From assembly GCA_013391845.1 (NCBI GenBank), contig CP058414.1:3210501-3274500 (forward strand): a DNA stretch of 64,000 bases, in the 5' to 3' direction. A program made the position numbers and the translations under genes. Under the pieces are notes generated by a model, which saw nothing but the letters and a program-made list of their open reading frames with translations, made no database searches and was not told where the DNA came from. Position 1 is the stretch's first letter, and every line of letters begins with the position of its first letter. This DNA comes from Pseudoalteromonas shioyasakiensis. Lineage in GTDB: Bacteria; Pseudomonadota; Gammaproteobacteria; Enterobacterales; Alteromonadaceae. Below, one piece after another: positions 18,557 through 28,900 of the stretch.

Positions 18557-19687
18557 TTAGCCAACAATAGCTAAAAGAATACCTGCTGCAACGGCACTTC
18601 CTAATACCCCTGCTACGTTTGGCCCCATGGCATGCATTAACAAGAAGTTATGCGGGTTGCTCTCAAGACCAACCTTATTAACCACACGTGCTGCCATTGG
18701 TACCGCTGATACACCTGCTGCGCCCACTAATGGGTTGATTGGCGATTTAGAGATCTTATTAAGCCCTTTTGCCATAAACACACCTGAAGCTGTACCTATC
18801 GCAAAGGCCAAAGCACCTAACACCAAAATACCTATTGTTTCTACGGTTAAGAACTTATCTGCCGCAAGCTTTGAGCCCACCGCTAAGCCTAAGAAAATGG
18901 TGGTAATGTTGATGATTTCGTTTTGTGCACTATTACTTAAACGATCAACCACGCCCGATTCACGCATCAAGTTACCCAAGCAGAACATACCTACCAGAGG
19001 TGTTGCAGCTGGTAAAAACAAGATGGTTAAACTCAACACCATTAACGGGAAAACAATTTTCTCTTTCTTCGATACAGTACGAAGTTGCGGCATTTGAATT
19101 TCACGCTCTTCTTGTGTAGTTAGTGCACGCATAATTGGCGGCTGAATAATTGGCACCAATGCCATGTATGAATAAGCCGCAACTGCGATTGCACCAAGTA
19201 AATCAGGCGCTAACTTAGATGCTAAGAAAATAGCTGTTGGACCATCTGCACCACCAATTATGGCAATCGCAGATGCATCTTGTAGTGTAAATTCAAAGCC
19301 AGGAATAAAGTTAAGTAGTATTGCACCAAATAGAGTAGCAAAAATACCAAACTGTGCAGCCGCACCTAACAACAACATACGAGGGTTTGCTATCAAGGCA
19401 CTAAAGTCTGTAAGCGCACCAACCCCCATGAAGATCAAAAGTGGGAACACCCCAGAATCAATCCCGATGTGGTACACATAATAAAGTAACCCACCCGGCT
19501 CAGATAACCCGGCCACAGGGATATTCGTTAAAATAGCCCCAAAGCCAATAGGTAATAACAACAGTGGCTCAAAGTTACGTGCAATTGCTAAATAAAGTAA
19601 CAAGCAACCAACCGCAATCATGATCAATGCCGCAAAGGTAAAATTAGCAATACCCGTGGCATGCCAGAGGTTTAAAACACCATCCAT
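18557..19687 (-). CDS. oadB: OadB, Na+-translocating oxaloacetate decarboxylase beta subunit
   Basis: The membrane subunit that decarboxylates the carboxybiotin carried by OadA and exports Na+. The 376-residue protein is almost wholly hydrophobic, with family motifs [45 protein letters not shown] (the conserved Asp region of the Na+ path) and the end [18 protein letters not shown]. It follows oadA by 12 nt in the conserved G-A-B order and ends at a strong terminator. Confidence 0.97.
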   Translation of the reverse strand: MDGVLNLWHATGIANFTFAALIMIAVGCLLLYLAIARNFEPLLLLPIGFGAILTNIPVAGLSEPGGLLYYVYHIGIDSGVFPLLIFMGVGALTDFSALIANPRMLLLGAAAQFGIFATLFGAILLNFIPGFEFTLQDASAIAIIGGADGPTAIFLASKLAPDLLGAIAVAAYSYMALVPIIQPPIMRALTTQEEREIQMPQLRTVSKKEKIVFPLMVLSLTILFLPAATPLVGMFCLGNLMRESGVVDRLSNSAQNEIINITTIFLGLAVGSKLAADKFLTVETIGILVLGALAFAIGTASGVFMAKGLNKISKSPINPLVGAAGVSAVPMAARVVNKVGLESNPHNFLLMHAMGPNVAGVLGSAVAAGILLAIVG

Positions 19688-19699
19688 CCTCTGCCTCTC

Positions 19700-21472
19700 C
19701 TATGCTAGCGCGATTAGCGCATCGCCAGTGGCAACAGAGTCACCCTCAGCTACTAATACTTCTGCAATTGTACCTGAGTGTACGGCGCGAACTTCTGTTT
19801 CCATTTTCATCGCTTCCATGATAATAACCACATCACCTTCATTTACTGTTTGGCCTGGTTTCACTTTCACTTTAAAAATATTACCAGCCAACGGCGCATT
19901 GAGTGTTTCGCCTGCTGACGCTGAAGCAGACTGAGGAATTAATTCACTGTCTTTTAAAGTTACTTCTTTAAGCTCACCACCTTGTGCTACGACGACATCG
20001 TAAACTTTACCATCAACTTTAACGCTGTATTGCTCCGCTTTTACAGGGCTTGAAGAAGCAGGTTTGCTTTCAGACTTGGCAACTTCACCTGTTGGAATTG
20101 CTTCAAACGCATCTGGGTTGTTGCGGTTTTTAATAAATTTAAGGCCTATTTGTGGGAATAATGCATAAGTAAGTACATCATCAATCACGTCATCAGCAAG
20201 TTCTAAACCTTGCTCTTTGGCTTCACTTAATAACTCAGCTTCAAGTTTCTCAAGCTCAGGCTCTAATTTATCTGCAGGACGACAAGTAATTGCCTCTGCG
20301 CCTTCTAGCACTCGTTCTTGCAGCTCTTTATTCATAGGTGCAGGAGTGGCACCATATTCACCTTTGAGCACGCCCGCAGTTTCTTTAGTAATGGTTTTGT
20401 AACGCTCGCCAGTTAATACGTTAAGTACCGCTTGGGTACCTACAATTTGCGAGGTTGGCGTAACCAAAGGAATAAAACCTAAGTCTTCACGAACACGTGG
20501 GATCTCAAGTAATACTTGATCAAGCTTATCAGCCGCGCCTTGTTCTTTAAGCTGGTTTTCCATGTTAGTTAACATGCCGCCAGGTACCTGTGCTAATAAG
20601 ATGCGACCATCAACGCCTTTTAAGCTACCTTCAAAAGCAGCATATTTCTTACGTACATCACGGAAGTAAGCTGCAATTTCTTCTAATTGGTTTAAATCAA
20701 GGCCAGTATCTCGCTCTGTGCCTTCGACAATTGAAACTATTGTCTCCGTTGCGCTATGACCATAAGTCATACTCATTGACGAAATCGCCGTATCAAGCAT
20801 ATCAATACCTGCATCGATTGCTTTTTGATAAGTTGCAGTGCTTAAGCCAGTAGTAGCATGGCATTGCATCGCAATAGGAATAGACACGGTTTCTTTTAGG
20901 CCTTTGATCAACTGCTCACAATCATATGGCTTTAATAAACCTGCCATATCTTTAATACAAATCGAATGACAGCCAAGCTCTTCAAGCTGTTTTGCAAGTT
21001 TCAGCCACATATCAAGTGTATGTACAGGACTTACTGTGTATGAAATTGTACCTTGAGCGTGAGCTCCCACTTTAACAGCTGCTTTAATAGCAGTTTCAAG
21101 GTTTCGTACATCGTTCATCGCATCGAAAATACGAAATACATCAACACCATTTTTGTGTGCTCGCTCGACAAACTTTTCGACCACATCATCAGCATAATGA
21201 CGGTAGCCTAAAAGGTTTTGTCCACGAAGTAACATTTGCTGCTTAGTGTTTGGCATTGCAGCCTTTAGTTCGCGAATACGTTGCCAAGGATCTTCACCTA
21301 AATAACGGATACACGAGTCAAACGTTGCCCCCCCCCATGATTCAATTGACCAATAACCCGCATTGTCGAGTTTTTCGGCTATGGGTAGCATGTCGTCTAA
21401 GCGCATACGCGTTGCCAAAAGAGACTGGTGTGCGTCACGCAATACTAATTCGGTTAATTTTAATTTAGCCAT
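19700..21472 (-). CDS. oadA: OadA, oxaloacetate decarboxylase alpha subunit (biotin carrier)
   Basis: A 590-residue cytoplasmic subunit that moves CO2 from oxaloacetate to biotin, giving pyruvate. The N-terminal carboxyltransferase domain has [26 protein letters not shown] and the catalytic Lys region SICIKDMAG, with metal-binding [10 protein letters not shown]. The conserved carboxylase domain is followed by an Ala/Pro/Ser linker (about 490-510). The C-terminal biotinyl domain has the biotinylated lysine in EAMKMETEV. Fifteen nt separate it from oadG. Members of this family can also be the B subunit of pyruvate carboxylase; oadG and oadB alongside settle the role. Confidence 0.96.
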   Translation of the reverse strand: MAKLKLTELVLRDAHQSLLATRMRLDDMLPIAEKLDNAGYWSIESWGGATFDSCIRYLGEDPWQRIRELKAAMPNTKQQMLLRGQNLLGYRHYADDVVEKFVERAHKNGVDVFRIFDAMNDVRNLETAIKAAVKVGAHAQGTISYTVSPVHTLDMWLKLAKQLEELGCHSICIKDMAGLLKPYDCEQLIKGLKETVSIPIAMQCHATTGLSTATYQKAIDAGIDMLDTAISSMSMTYGHSATETIVSIVEGTERDTGLDLNQLEEIAAYFRDVRKKYAAFEGSLKGVDGRILLAQVPGGMLTNMENQLKEQGAADKLDQVLLEIPRVREDLGFIPLVTPTSQIVGTQAVLNVLTGERYKTITKETAGVLKGEYGATPAPMNKELQERVLEGAEAITCRPADKLEPELEKLEAELLSEAKEQGLELADDVIDDVLTYALFPQIGLKFIKNRNNPDAFEAIPTGEVAKSESKPASSSPVKAEQYSVKVDGKVYDVVVAQGGELKEVTLKDSELIPQSASASAGETLNAPLAGNIFKVKVKPGQTVNEGDVVIIMEAMKMETEVRAVHSGTIAEVLVAEGDSVATGDALIALA

Positions 21473-21487
21473 GTTCGAGCTGCCCCG

Positions 21488-21736
21488 TTATTTTTGTTTA
21501 TTTCGAAATTGAGCGATTGCAGCGCTTATTGCTGCAATATGTGCCTGAGGCACACCCTGTTGAGGTTGAATTTTTGCTGTTCGCGTAGGTTCTGCACTTG
21601 CTGGATCATCAAATCGACCCACTAGTTTTGACATTAAAGTGACTGCTGTAATCAGAATAGTCAGAAAAACAAACACGCCTACCATGCCTGTTACCATCAA
21701 ACTGGCCGCAGTGGTGAGTAATCCACCTATATCCAT
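21488..21736 (-). CDS. oadG: OadG, oxaloacetate decarboxylase gamma subunit
   Basis: An 82-residue single-pass membrane protein that holds the OadA-OadB complex together. It has one hydrophobic segment near residues 14-37, the family motif FLTILITAVTLMSKLVGRF, and a polar Pro/Gln tail (PQQGVPQAHIAAISAAIAQF). It is the first gene of oadGAB. Two palindromes of PdhR type lie upstream, which would link the pump to pyruvate level (inference). Confidence 0.93.
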   Translation of the reverse strand: MDIGGLLTTAASLMVTGMVGVFVFLTILITAVTLMSKLVGRFDDPASAEPTRTAKIQPQQGVPQAHIAAISAAIAQFRNKQK

Positions 21737-21833
21737 ACGACTCCCCTTGCTTACTTAAAATAAAAAGTTATTTTTGTTAAATAATTATGCACCAATAATA
21801 ACAAACCAAAATCATTTGTATAGCACCATTGTA

Positions 21834-21850
21834 AATTGGTAAAACCAATT
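21834..21850. promoter_or_regulatory. PdhR-like operator 1 upstream of oadG
   Basis: A perfect inverted repeat AATTGGT-AAA-ACCAATT, about 100 bp before the oadG start. It matches the ATTGGT-N3-ACCAAT pattern known for the pyruvate-sensing regulator PdhR. Confidence 0.65.
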
Positions 21851-22038
21851 AATTTTAAAATAACATGCCGCACATATAATTAACACCCTACATTTCCATC
21901 ATTCAAAGCCTCGATATAGATGATATAAATAGTCGATATAGCCATAAGTTATATGTTCAGCTATTAACTAAAAACCAGCAAGCGTCTAAAAACCACACAC
22001 AACAAGGTGTTAGACTTTACCAACCAATAAAAAGTTAA

Positions 22039-22053
22039 ATTGGTCTTACCAAT
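22039..22053. promoter_or_regulatory. PdhR-like operator 2
   Basis: A second copy, ATTGGT-CTT-ACCAAT, 189 bp from the first (centre to centre about 204 bp). It lies between oadG and the DUF1328 gene. The rest of 21737-22270 shows no gene. Confidence 0.55.
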
Positions 22054-22270
22054 ACTGTGGCAATCTGATGTTTTCCTCATGCAACTCAATATGAAAAAAT
22101 ATCACTATGAATAACTTACATGCTTACTCGTAAATGTTACCAAGTGATGAACATCTACCAGCATCACAAATAAAGGTAAACCATTGAAATAAAACAAGTA
22201 AAACATCTGGCACAGAACTCGCTTCAGTTACATCGAACTTTAGAAAATTTAAATAGCCAAGGAGACCATT

Positions 22271-22444
22271 ATGTTACGCTGGACCATTACTTTTTTAGTT
22301 ATCGCGTTAATCGCAGCAGTGTTAGGTTTTGGTGGTATCGCAGGAGCCGCTGCAGGCATCGCTAAAATTATCTTTTTTATATTTTTAGTACTACTAGTTA
22401 TTTCACTGGTATCTGGAGCTCTTAGAGGTAACGCCCCTAAGTAG
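22271..22444 (+). CDS. DUF1328 (YtjA-type) small membrane protein
   Basis: A 57-residue hydrophobic protein with a strong AAGGAGA ribosome site. It opens [20 protein letters not shown], then [19 protein letters not shown], and ends LRGNAPK, the standard DUF1328 layout of two helices around a Gly/Ala-rich turn. Members are widespread in proteobacteria and often stress-associated, but the role is not known. It sits 49 nt before a small lipoprotein gene on the same strand. Confidence 0.88.
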   Translation: MLRWTITFLVIALIAAVLGFGGIAGAAAGIAKIIFFIFLVLLVISLVSGALRGNAPK

Positions 22445-22493
22445 TTATAAGCAAATAACCACTTAATTTATTTTATTTACAAGGAATTTCGTT

Positions 22494-22685
22494 ATGAAAA
22501 ATTCAACTTTGAAAGCCGCTACTATCGCTCTATTTTCAGGTCTATTCATCATGGGTTGTGAAGATAACTCGGCAGAAGATGCAGGTGAGCGTATTGATGA
22601 AGCAATTACTGATACACAAAATGCTGTTGAAGACGCATGTGAAGAAGTAAAAGAAGGTGTTAACGCAGAAGAAACTAACTGCTAA
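22494..22685 (+). CDS. Small acidic lipoprotein (entericidin-like)
   Basis: A 63-residue protein with a signal sequence and a lipobox-like end FIMGC (about residue 22). The remainder is very acidic and repetitive in pattern (GERIDEAITDTQNAVEDACE), like an amphipathic helix, and ends with a cysteine. An AAGGA site lies 7 nt before the ATG. It resembles entericidin or other short envelope lipoproteins in size and layout only; the function is unknown. Confidence 0.7.
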   Translation: MKNSTLKAATIALFSGLFIMGCEDNSAEDAGERIDEAITDTQNAVEDACEEVKEGVNAEETNC

Positions 22686-22702
22686 TCACAACACTTTATG
22701 AA

Positions 22703-22730
22703 GAAAGCGGCCAAGTGTCGCTTTTTTTGT
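22703..22730 (+). terminator. Intrinsic terminator after the small lipoprotein gene
   Basis: AAGCG / CGCTT stem with a 9-nt loop followed by seven T. Confidence 0.65.
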
Positions 22731-22734
22731 GTAT

Positions 22735-22810
22735 GCAAGTTAGCAAGTTAGCAAGTTAGCAAGTTAGCAAGTTAGCAAGTTAGCAAGTTAGCAAGTTAGC
22801 AAGTTAGCAA
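22735..22810. repeat. Octamer tandem repeat (GCAAGTTA x 9)
   Basis: Nine perfect tandem copies of an 8-bp unit, plus GCAA of a tenth. Non-coding. The unit resembles a module of the dispersed repeats next to it (AACTTGCTAA / TTAGCAAG words), so it probably arose by slippage there. Confidence 0.97.
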
Positions 22811-23231
22811 CTCTAGGCTGCCTGCTGCTTGTGTCAAGGAGCTTGCTAACTTTACTCTTTCCCCCAGAAACACGCTAATTTGTTAGGTTTCGCTCCGTTT
22901 TGCCCTACGTCATATAGGTCGTCATTTATGGCGACACGTGTTTTATCACACATACGTGACGGGCTAAAGCCCGACTTACAGCCGCATAAATTGAGAGAAT
23001 CGCGCGAAATAAATTTCACGCCTACGCGGGGTAAACCCGCAGCTACCTTAAGCTCGTAACTTTACTCTTTCCCCTAGAAACTCGCTAACTTGTTGGGTTT
23101 CGCTCCGCTCTACCCAACCTACAGGCTCTTTTGTTTTAATCTGATAGCTGACGGCTGAAAGCTGATAGCTCCTTTCTCTAGAAGCTCGCAACTTTACTCT
23201 TTCACCTAGAAACTCGCTAACTTGTTGGGTT
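22811..23231. repeat. Dispersed-repeat mosaic A
   Basis: About 420 bp without a gene. It is built of modules found again in opposite orientation near 35.5 and 37.1 kb. Three imperfect copies of a module (ACTTTACTCTTTC then AACTCGCTAACTTGTTGGG) start near 22850, 23058 and 23187. It also holds GCGCGAAATAAATTTCACGC beside CGCGGGGTAAACCCGC, and GCTGACGGCTGAAAGCTGAT. The last module runs into the 3' end of the phosphoesterase-like gene. Confidence 0.8.
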
Positions 23232-24155
23232 TCACTTACAACCCGTTGTGAGGGGCTCGTTTGTCGTTACACTCGCTATATGCCACTTCCCATCAACAAA
23301 GCTCACTTTTGCTACATCACTCACAGCAAAATCACCAGGTACATTCAAGCGTGTTAAGTTACTTGCTAACTGTTGTTTACAGTATGGACCTGTATCACCA
23401 TGCATCACTAACACAGGCTTATTGGTGTGCTTTGCGAAGTCACTAATGGCATCACGGTATACTTTAAAAGCATCACAGTTTGAGCGCTGTGATTCACTAC
23501 AAACTGGTTTACTGGTCGGGTGGTAAATATCAGCCTGAAAGCCAAACACATACGCCTTAGCATCTTGTTGAACGAGTGCTTGTTTTAACCAAATTAAATT
23601 GTACTTATCACGTTTGTCGGCTGCATCAAGTGCTGCGCTTTTGTCACTTTTTAAAATTTGCGAGCGACCATTAAAAGTACCTGGTATATGTAAGGTGCGA
23701 AACTCAATGCCATCGAATTGCCAACGAGCATTCTCTAGCATTTCAGCTTGTGTTACATAACCCTGTAACTGTTTTGCTTTTTGTCTATAAGCATCGTCGA
23801 ACATTAAGCCTTTAACAAAACTTAGCCGTTCGAGCTCATCGAATTGAGGAGTTAATGTGACGCGGTCGCAATCTGTCCACTCATTATCACCTGGGGTGTA
23901 AATAAAAGGCTGCGTAGTCAGCGATGTTAATAACGCCTTATTAGTTTGCAAAAGCTTATTCGTGCAAGCAAGCGCTCCTGATTTCATATCGCCAAGGTGC
24001 ATTAAAAAGCCATGGGGTGTTGCAGCGATTGCCTTAGTAATTTTTCCGTCATTTGCGAGATTAATTTCATCAATCGGGGTGTATGGCATATCGCCCATAA
24101 CTAAAAAAGTATTTGAAGTCATTGCAAGCGCTAATGACATTGAACTAACAAACAT
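23232..24155 (-). CDS. Secreted metallophosphoesterase-like protein
   Basis: A 307-residue protein with a signal-like N-terminus (MFVSSMSLALAMTS). Metal-site-like motifs of calcineurin-type phosphoesterases lie in order: VMGDMPYTP, MHLGDMKSG, YTPGDNEWTDC and VMHGDTGPYC. This GDxPY / GDxKSG / PGDNEWTDC set marks a distinct subfamily of exported proteins with no settled substrate. The stop codon lies at the edge of a dispersed repeat module, so the last codons (GCK) may come from the repeat. It stands alone and convergent with the small lipoprotein gene. Confidence 0.65.
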   Translation of the reverse strand: MFVSSMSLALAMTSNTFLVMGDMPYTPIDEINLANDGKITKAIAATPHGFLMHLGDMKSGALACTNKLLQTNKALLTSLTTQPFIYTPGDNEWTDCDRVTLTPQFDELERLSFVKGLMFDDAYRQKAKQLQGYVTQAEMLENARWQFDGIEFRTLHIPGTFNGRSQILKSDKSAALDAADKRDKYNLIWLKQALVQQDAKAYVFGFQADIYHPTSKPVCSESQRSNCDAFKVYRDAISDFAKHTNKPVLVMHGDTGPYCKQQLASNLTRLNVPGDFAVSDVAKVSFVDGKWHIASVTTNEPLTTGCK

Positions 24156-24278
24156 ACAACTTACCCCTAAAAATACAGATACCTTAAGCTCTCATAATGA
24201 CAACTAAATGAAAACCAACTGCGGCAGTTTTTTTCTATCAATGTTAAACTGCTGCCAGTCGAATAAGTGAGTCTGAGA

Positions 24279-24746
24279 ATGACATTAAGTACAAATTACA
24301 CACTAGATAAACCGTATTATTACGAATGCTTTGATGAGTCTTTACCTTATTCATCACAAGCCAAGCCTAAATACCCGCTGTTGGCATTGTTAATAACCTT
24401 AGGCTTATTAGCTTTTTATCAATTAGAGAACCATTATCTGGGCAGCTTTATGATTATGCTTGCTGTCGTTGAGTGTTTATCGTTTTATTACAAGCGCCCA
24501 TGGTGGGTCGCAAGACAAATGATGAGCCGAGCATCAGGTAGCGAAGTGATCATCATCTTTGATGATGAAGGAGTGAAGGCCGAAAACCCACATAAAAGCT
24601 ACCAATTAAGCTGGCAACAAATTAGTGAGATTATTGAAACTGAGCGAGGTTATATTTTAAAGGCGCAGCGCGGTATGCAATATATTTCTAAACAAGCGCT
24701 AAATGATGAAATAACAGCTGAACTAAATAAAAGAGCCACTCAATGA
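24279..24746 (+). CDS. YcxB-like membrane protein
   Basis: A 155-residue protein with two adjacent membrane helices (about 33-52 and 56-75). A soluble C-terminal domain of YcxB type follows (EVIIIFDDEGVKAENPHKSY, LSWQQISEIIETERGYILK). The function of the family is unknown. The ATG at 24279 is preferred; a GTG at 24267 is in frame. Its stop lies inside the terminator shared with csrA. Confidence 0.65.
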   Translation: MTLSTNYTLDKPYYYECFDESLPYSSQAKPKYPLLALLITLGLLAFYQLENHYLGSFMIMLAVVECLSFYYKRPWWVARQMMSRASGSEVIIIFDDEGVKAENPHKSYQLSWQQISEIIETERGYILKAQRGMQYISKQALNDEITAELNKRATQ

Positions 24747-24760
24747 GTGGCTCTTAAAAA
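24731..24760. terminator. Bidirectional terminator between the YcxB-like gene and csrA
   Basis: AAGAGCCACTCA / TGAGTGGCTCTT is a perfect 12-bp stem with a one-base centre (a shorter stem in practice). It has A/T tails on both sides and overlaps the stop codon of the + gene. Confidence 0.8.
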
Positions 24761-24773
24761 TATCTATCGCTGA

Positions 24774-24965
24774 TTAAACATTGCCCGGATTTGGGTTAGA
24801 TTTCTCTGCTTGGATTCGCATGTAGATTTCTTCACGATGTACTGATACATCTTTAGGTGCATTTACACCAATGCGAACTTGATTTCCTTTAACACCAAGA
24901 ACAGTAACTGTTACTTCGTCACCGATCATAAGGGTTTCACCTACTCTACGAGTTAGTATTAGCAT
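24774..24965 (-). CDS. csrA: CsrA, carbon storage regulator (mRNA-binding)
   Basis: A 63-residue dimeric RNA-binding protein that blocks or stabilises mRNAs at GGA sites. It reads [18 protein letters not shown] then [13 protein letters not shown] and [16 protein letters not shown], nearly identical to E. coli CsrA. A GGGAGCAAGAG site precedes the start at 24965; an upstream in-frame ATG at 24986 is rejected. It is the last gene of recX-alaS-lysC-csrA. Unlike E. coli, the Ser/Arg tRNA cluster is not next to it but about 31 kb away. Confidence 0.98.
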   Translation of the reverse strand: MLILTRRVGETLMIGDEVTVTVLGVKGNQVRIGVNAPKDVSVHREEIYMRIQAEKSNPNPGNV

Positions 24966-25058
24966 TCTCTTGCTCCCATGTTCCAAAAAATTAAAAGATT
25001 CCGCGTCAAAAACATTCTAATGAAATCTAGACTTAAAAGTAAGTAAAAACTCTAGATC

Positions 25059-26276
25059 TTATTCATTTTCAGTTAAAAAAACTTTGTGTAGTGCACGTAC
25101 AGCCAGTTCTAAATATTTTTCATCAATTAAAACTGATATCTTTATTTCTGATGTCGATACAAGCATCACTTTGATGTTTTCTTCGCCAAGCGCATTAAAA
25201 AATAAGCTTGCCACACCAGAGTGAGATTTCATCCCTACACCTACAGCAGACACCTTGGCAACATTGCTGACCCCTTTAATAGATTCTGCGCTGATACCAC
25301 CTTGGTTTTTGGTCAGAATTTCGAGCGCTTGCTCAAAATCATTCGTGTGCACAGTAAAAGCATAGTCTATTTTTTCAAAGTTATGATTAACTTGATTAAT
25401 CATATCTATTTCGATGCCGAATTCTGCGAAAAGTTTCAATATTTTTGCAAGGTTTTCCGTCCCTTGGTGCACGCCATTGACGTAAATCAAACTTTCGTCA
25501 CGATTAAAGGCGATACCCGACACAATGTTTGCTTGCACATCCGGTTCCTCAAAACTGATCAAGGTTCCTTGATCCGGGTTAAAACTCGATAACACTCTGA
25601 GCGGTATATTGTATTTTCCTGCGGCTTCGACACTGCGAATATGCAGAACCTTAGCCCCAAGACTGGCCATTTCAAGCATCTCTTCGAAGGTAACATGGCT
25701 CATACGTCGCGCATTTGGTTCAATACGCGGATCAGTGGTGTATACCCCATCAACATCGGTGTAAATTTGACATTCATCCGCATTGACAGCACCTGCAATC
25801 TCAACCGCAGAAGTATCTGTACCACCGCGACCGAGCGTGGTGATATTACCTTCAATATCGCGCCCCTGAAAGCCTGCAATTATGGCAATACGGTTATGCT
25901 CAAGCTCATGCTTTAGACGAGTCGCAGCAACCTCTTCAATACGCGCTTTACCAAACATATTGTCGGTGCGAATATTAACCTGATCGGCAAGTAAGCTTAC
26001 CGCTGAATGACCACGTTTAATGATAGCCATTGCCAATAAAGAGACTGAGACTTGCTCACCTGTGGTCAGCAATACATCAAGCTCACGAGCGCTAGGTCGA
26101 GAATCGATTTGTTTAGCGAGTTCAATAAGACGGTTAGTTTCTCCCGACATAGCCGAAAGCACTACCACAACTTGGTGGCCTTGTTGCTTAGTTTTTACAA
26201 CAAGGTCGGCGACGGCCTCAATTCGCTCTATTGAGCCAACTGAGGTGCCACCGAATTTTTGGACGATAAGTGCCAC
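25059..26276 (-). CDS. lysC: Aspartate kinase (monofunctional, two ACT domains)
   Basis: Phosphorylates aspartate, first step to lysine, threonine and methionine. The 405-residue protein has the kinase motifs VQKFGGTSVGS, LTTGEQVS, GRGGTDTSAVE and TDVDGVYTTDPR. C-terminal ACT domains follow (VSAVGVGMKSHSGVA, VLIDEKYLELAVRALH), which normally bind lysine and/or threonine for feedback control. Placement between alaS and csrA is common in Pseudomonas and Alteromonadales. It begins 6 nt after the alaS stop. Confidence 0.95.
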   Translation of the reverse strand: MALIVQKFGGTSVGSIERIEAVADLVVKTKQQGHQVVVVLSAMSGETNRLIELAKQIDSRPSARELDVLLTTGEQVSVSLLAMAIIKRGHSAVSLLADQVNIRTDNMFGKARIEEVAATRLKHELEHNRIAIIAGFQGRDIEGNITTLGRGGTDTSAVEIAGAVNADECQIYTDVDGVYTTDPRIEPNARRMSHVTFEEMLEMASLGAKVLHIRSVEAAGKYNIPLRVLSSFNPDQGTLISFEEPDVQANIVSGIAFNRDESLIYVNGVHQGTENLAKILKLFAEFGIEIDMINQVNHNFEKIDYAFTVHTNDFEQALEILTKNQGGISAESIKGVSNVAKVSAVGVGMKSHSGVASLFFNALGEENIKVMLVSTSEIKISVLIDEKYLELAVRALHKVFLTENE

Positions 26277-26282
26277 TAGTGA

Positions 26283-28883
26283 TTAAGAACGCTCAGTTAA
26301 CCAGCCAGTTACACTTTCTAAGGCTGCAGTAAGGTTCTCTGGCTGAGTACCACCTGCTTGTGCCATATCAGGACGACCACCGCCCTTACCGCCTACTTGT
26401 GCAGCCATGTGATTTACAAGCTCACCAGCTTTCACTTTACCTGTTAGGTCTTTAGTTACACCCGCGATCAGGCTTACTTTATCGCCATTGGCTACACCAA
26501 GAGCAATTACACCTGAACCAATCTTAGTTTTCAGGTCATCAACCATGCCACGTAGTGCTTTAGATTCAGTACCAGCAACATCAGCGACCAGAAGTTTGAT
26601 ACCATTCACTTCAACTACAGAGTCAAGTAACGATGCCCCTGCCGCACTTGCTAGCTTGTCGTTAAGCTGGGCAATTTGCTTCTCAAGACCTTTTGACTTC
26701 TCAAGTAATGCTGTCACTTTTTCAAGTACACTGCTGCTATCACCTTTTACTAGCGCTGCAACATCATTTAGCTGTTGCTCTTGCTCACTAACATAGGCAA
26801 CAGCTTCTGCACCTGTTACTGCTTCGATACGGCGAATACCTGCCGCGATACCACTTTCTGACACAATTTTGAATAAGCCGATATCACCAGCACGCTTAAC
26901 GTGAGTACCACCACATAGTTCAATTGAGTAATCACCAATGGTTACTACGCGAACTTCGTCGTCGTATTTTTCACCGAATAATGCCATTGCACCTTTTGCT
27001 TTGGCATCTTCAATAGCCATTAGCTCAGTTTCAAGAGCAAAGTTACGACGGATCTCATCATTCACTGCGCGCTCGATTTGACGTAATTCGTCTTTTGTTA
27101 CCGCTTCAAAGTGAGAGAAGTCAAAACGTAAACGCTCAGGGTCAACAAGTGAACCTTTTTGATTTACGTGCTCACCTAAAATTTGACGTAACGTCTCGTG
27201 CAATATGTGTGTTGCAGTGTGGTTTTTCTTGATGCTATCGCGACGTGCTGCATCAATTGTTGCCTCTGCTTTATCATTTGTACCAATGCGTCCTTGAACA
27301 CGACCGTGGTGCGCAAATGCGTTACCAAGCTTAGTAGTGTTAGTGACTACGAACTCACCACCAGCGACTTTTAACACACCCGTGTCACCAACCTGGCCAC
27401 CAGATTCAGCATAAAAAGGTGTACGGTCTAAGATTGCGATACCTTCTTGACCATCTTCAAGTACAGAAACTGATTGACCTTCAGAGAAAAGCTCAACCAC
27501 AGTGCCAGTGTAATGCTCTGCATCGTAACCTTTAAAGTCAGTGTGTTTTTCTGACTTAAGTTGTTGGTTGTAATCAGCACCAAACTTACCAGCTTGCTGT
27601 GCTTGCTTACGCTGTACAGCCATACATTCTTGGAAGCCGTGTTCATCAATCGTCATGAAACGCTCACGCGCCACATCTGCTGTTAAGTCAGCAGGGAAAC
27701 CGTAAGTGTCATAAAGCTTGAACACTAAGTCGCCAGGGATCACATCACCTTTGATGTCAGTTAGGCTTTCTTCTAAAATAGCCAGACCACGCTCAAGTGT
27801 TTTACCAAACTGCTCTTCTTCGATACGCAGTACTTTTTCAATAATTTCTTGTTGCTTAGCAAGCTCTGGGTACGCTTGACCCATTTGCTCAATTAGCGCA
27901 GCAACTAGCTTGTAGAAGAATGCACCTTTCGCGCCTAGCTTGTTACCGTGACGAACTGCACGACGAATAATACGACGTAACACATAGCCACGGCCTTCGT
28001 TTGATGGCATAACGCCATCAGATACTAAGAACGCACATGAACGAATGTGGTCAGCAACAACGCGTAGTGATTTATCATCTAAGTCTTGCGCGTTTGTTAC
28101 TTTAGCCGCAGCGGCAATAAGTGCTTGGAATAAATCGATTTCGTAGTTTGAGTGAACGCCTTGTAAAATTGCAGAGATACGCTCAAGACCCATACCTGTA
28201 TCAACAGACTGCTTAGGAAGAGGTTCCATTGTGCCGTCGGCATGGCGGTTATACTGCATAAATACTAGGTTCCAGATCTCGATGAAACGGTCACCGTCTT
28301 CTTCTGGAGAGCCAGGAGGACCACCCCAAATTTCTTCACCGTGATCGTAAAAGATTTCAGAACATGGACCACAAGGACCCGTATCACCCATTGACCAGAA
28401 GTTATCGCTAGTTGCAATGCGAATAATGCGATCTTCACTTAGACCCACTTCTTTATGCCAAATGTTGAAGGCTTCTTCATCATCGTGATAAATGGTTACT
28501 AGTAGCTTTTCTTGCGGTAGTTTTACAACATCAGTTAAAAACTCCCACGCAAACTTGATTGCGTCTTGCTTGAAGTAATCACCAAAGCTGAAGTTACCTA
28601 ACATTTCAAAGAATGTATGGTGACGTGCAGTGTAACCTACGTTTTCTAGGTCGTTATGTTTACCACCTGCACGCACACAACGTTGTGAGCTGGTCGCACG
28701 TGAGTAAGGGCGGCTTTCGGCACCTAAAAATACATCTTTAAATTGCACCATACCGGCGTTATTAAATAATAACGTGGCATCGTTACCCGGGATCAGCGAG
28801 CTTGAAGGAACAATTTGGTGTTGTTTAGAGGCAAAAAAGTCTAAGAACTGTTGCCTGATCTGTGCGGTAGTCATATGCTGCAT
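26283..28883 (-). CDS. alaS: AlaS, alanyl-tRNA synthetase
   Basis: Charges tRNA-Ala and edits mischarged Ser/Gly. The 866-residue class II enzyme has [16 protein letters not shown], the catalytic core ([19 protein letters not shown]), and the editing-site metal ligands in [11 protein letters not shown] and [15 protein letters not shown]-terminal DHHA1/oligomerisation region ([15 protein letters not shown]) completes it. ATGs at 28883 and 28874 are both possible; a GAG lies 8 nt before the first. It follows recX by 17 nt, as in E. coli. Confidence 0.97.
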   Translation of the reverse strand: MQHMTTAQIRQQFLDFFASKQHQIVPSSSLIPGNDATLLFNNAGMVQFKDVFLGAESRPYSRATSSQRCVRAGGKHNDLENVGYTARHHTFFEMLGNFSFGDYFKQDAIKFAWEFLTDVVKLPQEKLLVTIYHDDEEAFNIWHKEVGLSEDRIIRIATSDNFWSMGDTGPCGPCSEIFYDHGEEIWGGPPGSPEEDGDRFIEIWNLVFMQYNRHADGTMEPLPKQSVDTGMGLERISAILQGVHSNYEIDLFQALIAAAAKVTNAQDLDDKSLRVVADHIRSCAFLVSDGVMPSNEGRGYVLRRIIRRAVRHGNKLGAKGAFFYKLVAALIEQMGQAYPELAKQQEIIEKVLRIEEEQFGKTLERGLAILEESLTDIKGDVIPGDLVFKLYDTYGFPADLTADVARERFMTIDEHGFQECMAVQRKQAQQAGKFGADYNQQLKSEKHTDFKGYDAEHYTGTVVELFSEGQSVSVLEDGQEGIAILDRTPFYAESGGQVGDTGVLKVAGGEFVVTNTTKLGNAFAHHGRVQGRIGTNDKAEATIDAARRDSIKKNHTATHILHETLRQILGEHVNQKGSLVDPERLRFDFSHFEAVTKDELRQIERAVNDEIRRNFALETELMAIEDAKAKGAMALFGEKYDDEVRVVTIGDYSIELCGGTHVKRAGDIGLFKIVSESGIAAGIRRIEAVTGAEAVAYVSEQEQQLNDVAALVKGDSSSVLEKVTALLEKSKGLEKQIAQLNDKLASAAGASLLDSVVEVNGIKLLVADVAGTESKALRGMVDDLKTKIGSGVIALGVANGDKVSLIAGVTKDLTGKVKAGELVNHMAAQVGGKGGGRPDMAQAGGTQPENLTAALESVTGWLTERS

Positions 28884-28900
28884 GTGAAAATCTCACCCGT

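Noticed and set aside
22735-22810. CRISPR-like array
   Set aside because: The copies are 8 bp, contiguous and identical with no spacers; this is a simple tandem repeat, and no cas genes are present.
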